Under the pieces are notes generated by a model. That model saw only the letters and a list, made by a program, of their open reading frames with translations. It ran no database searches and had not been told where the DNA came from. Both the position numbers and the translations under genes were made by a program. A stretch of DNA of 64,000 nt from Enoplolaimus lenunculus (Eukaryota > Nematoda > Enoplea > Enoplida > Thoracostomopsidae), in contig JASANG010003934.1 of the NCBI GenBank assembly GCA_030248215.1, positions 62,001 to 126,000 of the forward strand, given 5' to 3'. Each line of letters starts with the position of its first letter. The first letter of the stretch is position 1. This document shows positions 60,501 to 64,000 of the stretch, one piece after another.

Positions 60501-63500
60501 GTGTGCGTGGAGTTGCAGTGCAAAGTTTCAGCTGTTGCAATCCCGTTGATGAGTGTGTCGGGTTTCGGAGGTGAACTATTTTTTGTTTGGCGTCCAAACA
60601 ATATTGCTTGTTTTGCACGTAGTGCAAAAGTAATGTTTCCCTTAACGCGAATTTAACATGCAAAGCTTCTGGAGAGTCGACTTTTCATGAGGAGATGGGT
60701 GCACAACATGGGTTTAGTTTTTGAATGGGTTATTTCGTAAACGTTGATTATTGATAGTTGCACAATTGACTGGAAACCGAACAAAAACATAACCGTCAAA
60801 TTGATCAAGAAAAAACAAAAACACAAACAGCGAAGCGCAACTCGATTCGTAACGAAACAAGTTAAAGCTGATTCACTGTTCAATTTCTTTTCGCCGCCAC
60901 CATCAGCGTCGTCTCCAGAGAAAGAAGAGGAAATGGTAATATTTTCAACTTAATGCTAATTATTAGTTTTATAACATCTTCACAAATATTGGGAATTTGA
61001 TGAGTAGGGCGGTTTTTCGGAAAGCTGTGGAGATAAAAAATTTGGGACTAAAAACTTGGAATTTTTCGCAAATTTTTAGTCATTCAAATTTCTTTGCTTA
61101 AATTTGTTATTTCTAAGGTTTGAGGCGGTGCTACTCTATGTTTTTGTTTTTTGTTTATATCGATAATTTCAAACCAGTTGAGGTTTTCTAATTTGGGGGA
61201 TAGCTGAACATGGGGAGATTTTTCGAGTGGGAGCGAAATGCCAACAATACTCTTGTGATTCCAAAGATTGCCACATACAAAAATGACTGCTCAGTAATCG
61301 AGATTTTCTTTGTTATGTTGCGACTTACTGTATTAAACTGAAGAGCACTCGCGAAAACACTTAATAATGTCCCTACAAACGCCAATATTGGGGAAGATGT
61401 TGTGGCTTTAATTATTAAATCAAATCCATTTTCTCAAATTCAAATTGTTTTGACATGATGGGGTGATCATGGCTAAGTTGAAAAAGGTGCATTTTTAGAA
61501 GCAATTTTTCGATAAAACGACGCAAATGTTTTAGTCACCAATTTGGCGGCTAAGAGAAAAAGTTTAAGGGATACTGTAGAACTGCCTTGTTTGTCAATGT
61601 GTTTAGGATGAAGACACTAGAGACTTGCTGAATTCTGACTTCGAAATAGGGCAGATGTTACGTGATCGTGTGGTTCCACGCGCTGTTCTCTATTTTACGG
61701 GTGAAGCACACGAGGACGATACAGTAAATGTTAATTATTATAGGTTACTGTACACTGGGAGGAACTGGGAGCTGGGGTTATGCCTAAGTGTAATAAGCAC
61801 GTTCTTATAGCTAACAGAGACCGTTTGTACTATGTAATCTATGAATTTCCAAATTGAAAACTTTTGAAAACAATTGAATTTTACAAGAAAACAGTGAATA
61901 AACAAACATTAAAATGCATTGAGATTGCATGAGAATTGTGTATTTCAAAGAAACTTGTAAACAATATTATTTTTCTGCGATAGTTGTTTTGAGTTTGACT
62001 TATAAATACTGTAGTGTTTCGAAAAGTACAGTGTCAAACTTTTTAATTTTAGTATGAAGAAGATGATGAGGTAAGTCGAGTTTAAACTGCTGGGGTTAGG
62101 AAGTACACTCAAAATGTAAAATTATCATTATTTTGTAATAAATTGTTACGCTTTGCTATTTTGTTCTTATAAAAATGTTTTGTAATCGTATTGATTTTAA
62201 CTGTTTTGGTCAGCCGGTGTCAAAATATTGAAAGAGATTATCTTTACTTATTTTTACTGATTTTAAATTGTTTTAGCATGCAGTTCTTTCAATTTGTTTT
62301 ATGACTTGTCACAGAAAAGTAGGGATGTGCCGATGTCGATTCCAACTATAGTATACCATATTTGTTAAATAGGTAGGATACTACATTACATCACTATATG
62401 AAGACTTAAACCCTAACCATCATAAGTGATTAGAATTTTTGAGCGAAGCGAAACTCCGAGCGAAGCTCGGAGTTTCGCGAAGCGTTTTATGTTTTGTACT
62501 TGGGGGTCGAAAGGTGGATGTCCGTCCGTCCGTCTGTCCGTCTGTCCGTCTGTCCGTCTGTCCGTCTGTCCGTCCGAAAAGAATCTCAGGAACGGCTGAA
62601 CCGATTTTGACAAACTTTTTTTGTTTGAAAGCCAATTGTCCTGGGGTGTTAACCTCGCATTAGGGTTTTAAAATTTTAAGCCGTTTATTAGCTACAGGCT
62701 AATTTGCATAATTATTTAAGCCTAAATTAGGACTTTCCACAATATTTCACTAATTATTACAGTTAGAAGCAATCTACTTTTAGCATTAAAGGGTTTTTGG
62801 GTGCGAGGAATCTGCGTAGACTGTTTACAAACCTCCAAAACCGATAATTGAACCGTTAGCTAATAGATAATTTGCATATTAGCATAGTTTATAAGCCTAA
62901 ATTAAGACTTTTTACAATATTTCGCTAATTATTAAGGTTAGAAGCAATATAATTTCAGCACTAAAGGGTTTTTTGGTGCGTGGAATTTGAATAAATAGTT
63001 TACAAACATCCAAGACGGATAATTGAATAGTTAGCTAATAGCTAATTTGCATATTAGCTTAATTGAGAAGAAAAAACTAGGACTTTTTAAATTATTTTCA
63101 TAATTATTAGGGTTTACTGAAGGTTTTTGGGTGCGAAGAATCTGAATAAATTGTTTACAAACCTCCAAAACCGATAATTTAACAGTTAACTAATGACTAA
63201 TTTGCATATTAGCTTAATTGACAGAACAAAATTAGGACTTTTTAAATTATTCCAAAAATTATTAGAGTGGCTGAAGAGTTTTTGGGTGTGAGGAATTTGA
63301 ATAAATAGTTTACAAACATCCGAAACCGATAATTGAATAGTTAGCTAATAGCTAATTTGCATATTAGCTTAATTGCTTACGTGCGTTCGAGCTTCGTTCA
63401 ATAAATGTAGTCCCACTACGACTGGTATAAGAACGGTTCATTTCAATTGATTTTTCGAACACAAACGCAAAAGAGATAACAGTTTTCCTGACCAGACACA

Positions 63501-63698
63501 CCGATATACGCCCAGAAATGAAACTGATAGCATTCCTGACTGTTATATGTGCAAAAAGTATCGGTAAAGAATCGGCAATTTGTTTTGCAGTGCCGATGCC
63601 GATATTCATGAAAAGTGGCGATTATTACCGATGCCGGATTAATCGGCACATCCCTACAGAAAAGGGTGAACGCTTCATTAATATGTTATTATTTTTGC

Positions 63699-63732
<34 letters not shown>

Positions 63733-63831
63733 AGCTACGATGATGAAGACGAAGATGACGAGGACGACTACGATTCAGAGGATGAGGGCAAAAATGCTGC
63801 GGCGGCGACGCCTGGTGGCGATCAGGTATAG
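54524..63831 (+). CDS. NAP1L1: Nucleosome assembly protein 1 (NAP1L1/NAP1L4-like), 13 exons seen
   Basis: A histone chaperone that binds H2A-H2B and shuttles between cytoplasm and nucleus. Exons: 54524-54543, 56234-56283, 56915-57002, 57217-57358, 58118-58198, 59097-59178, 59639-59712, 60057-60122, 60307-60446, 60758-60935, 61607-61723, 62053-62070, 63733-63825 or to the stop at 63831. All phases agree; 383 codons precede the last donor-like site. Landmarks: LPKPVQKRIQSLKKLQ (dimerisation helix), KGVPNFWKTIWTN, FHFSPNEWFSNTVLTKEY, DPFDFDGPEIIGCKGC, IKKKQKHKQR (nuclear localisation, about 264-273), FNFFSPP, DFEIGQMLRDRVVPRAVLYFTGEA and an acidic C-terminus. Human NAP1L1 is 391 residues, so nearly all is present. 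NAP1L1 and NAP1L4 cannot be separated here, so the symbol is by family. Confidence 0.94.
54800..55325 (+). mobile_element. tRNA-Phe-like SINE, interrupted, in NAP1 intron 1
   Basis: Head GATGCTGCACATCGG at 54800. The body resumes at about 55140 (GCAGCAGCAGTAAAACATGG) and ends in a tRNA-like stretch TTGGTAGTGCAGTGGACTGA then TCATGGGATCGAAACC. GACTGAAAATC resembles a tRNA-Phe anticodon arm. About 340 bp of other DNA separates head and body. Confidence 0.6.
57423..57773. mobile_element. CCGGAA-rich inverted-repeat element in NAP1 intron 4
   Basis: TAGGGTGCAACCGAAATTCC at the left and AATTCCGGTTGCACCCTGAT at the right. Interior resembles 9955-10334. Confidence 0.78.
58215..58705. mobile_element. 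Two abutting CCGGAT/CCGGAA element fragments in NAP1 intron 5
   Basis: CCAGGGTACAACCATAATTA opens one copy. A second end CAGGGATCGACCGGATATCC appears at about 58593, suggesting one element next to or within another. Confidence 0.6.
62053..62070 (+). CDS. NAP1L1: NAP1 exon 12, an 18-nt microexon
   Basis: Bounded by TTTTAG and GTAAGTC, in phase 0 on both sides, encoding YEEDDE in the acidic tail. Skipping it would keep the frame and remove six residues. Acidic-tail context supports it, but it is short enough to be uncertain. Confidence 0.65.
62430..63425 (-). mobile_element. Third copy of the ~1-kb element, inverted, in NAP1 intron 12
   Basis: Read on the minus strand it has head, about five ~175-bp units, the GACGGACGGACG-type run (here CCGTCTGTCCGTCTGTCCG) and the TTCGCTCGGAG end. 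It fills most of the intron. Confidence 0.85.
63696..63730. repeat. (ATT)n microsatellite abutting the NAP1 exon 13 acceptor
   Basis: TTATTATTATT run ending TTCAG at 63732, directly before the acidic-tail exon. Confidence 0.9.
63733..63831 (+). CDS. NAP1L1: NAP1 exon 13, acidic C-terminal region (last seen)
   Basis: The acceptor follows an (ATT)n tract ending TTCAG. It encodes SYDDEDEDDEDDYDSEDEG then KNAAAATPGGDQ. It may end at a TAG two codons later (GGDQV-stop at 63831) or splice at GTATAG (63826) to an exon beyond the window. Vertebrate NAP1L1 and NAP1L4 end in a short CKQQ-type peptide that is not seen here, which favours a further exon outside the window. Confidence 0.75.
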   Translation, partial: SYDDEDEDDEDDYDSEDEGKNAAAATPGGDQV

Positions 63832-64000
63832 GTTACAGGTATATATTGTTGATGTTACAGTCAATACGGCTATTTTTTGATTGAATTAGGTGATTTAGAC
63901 TTTACAGCCGTATTATCAAAAATGTGTTGTAAACTGAACCATCAGAGTTGGTGATTTTATTTTGAGATTTTAAAAGCGTCCAGCCATGGTTTGTATCTAT

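Noticed and set aside
63518-63880. 120-codon plus-strand frame covering NAP1 exon 13
   Set aside because: Wrong frame; the true frame gives the acidic SYDDEDEDDEDD tail.
1-64000. Calling the organism a nematode because of TTAGGC
   Set aside because: The hexamer is element-borne; introns are long and the genes do not decide the phylum.

Overview
The window is a piece of an AT-rich, intron-rich animal (metazoan) nuclear genome that is crowded with short non-autonomous mobile elements. I can support three host genes, all reconstructed by hand from splice sites, phase matching and family resemblance. (1) A Distal-less (Dlx) homeobox gene on the minus strand, 15578 to 6509, with 5 exons and 905 codons. 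(2) A type I inositol 1,4,5-trisphosphate 5-phosphatase (INPP5A family) on the minus strand, 53298 to 35641, with 15 exons and 1,641 codons. About 380 residues are the conserved catalytic protein and about 1,260 are an unusual C-terminal extension. (3) A nucleosome assembly protein 1 (NAP1L1/NAP1L4 family) on the plus strand from 54524, with 13 exons visible and 383 codons before the edge. INPP5A and NAP1 are head to head, with 1.2 kb between their start codons.

The organism cannot be named from the sequence. A Dlx gene with its homeodomain intron, a NAP1 gene and an INPP5A gene say animal. The Dlx homeodomain is clearly diverged, which suggests a fast-evolving invertebrate. The TTAGGC hexamer, which is the telomere repeat of nematodes, is everywhere, but it sits inside small dispersed elements and is not evidence of a telomere.

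Layout: 1-6.2 kb holds only dispersed repeats. 6.2-15.6 kb is the Dlx gene; its introns hold a 1.33-kb 36-bp minisatellite, a 32-bp tandem array and several terminal-inverted-repeat elements, and its last exon holds an 87-codon polyglutamine tract. 15.6-35.6 kb is a gene-poor repeat field with a 211-bp hairpin array and many inverted-repeat elements. I see no convincing gene there. 35.6-53.3 kb is INPP5A, 53.3-54.5 kb the shared 5' interval, and 54.5-64 kb NAP1, which may continue past the right edge.

The three genes have unrelated jobs: developmental transcription factor, ending of the calcium-releasing InsP3 signal, and histone chaperone. The most striking points are the long INPP5A tail, which contains hydrophobic blocks and lacks the usual prenylation ending; a five-copy array that duplicates an INPP5A exon end together with its splice donor in multiples of 24 codons; three families of palindromic elements with different termini but the same TTAGGC core; and a dispersed element that combines tRNA-like promoter boxes with terminal inverted repeats.
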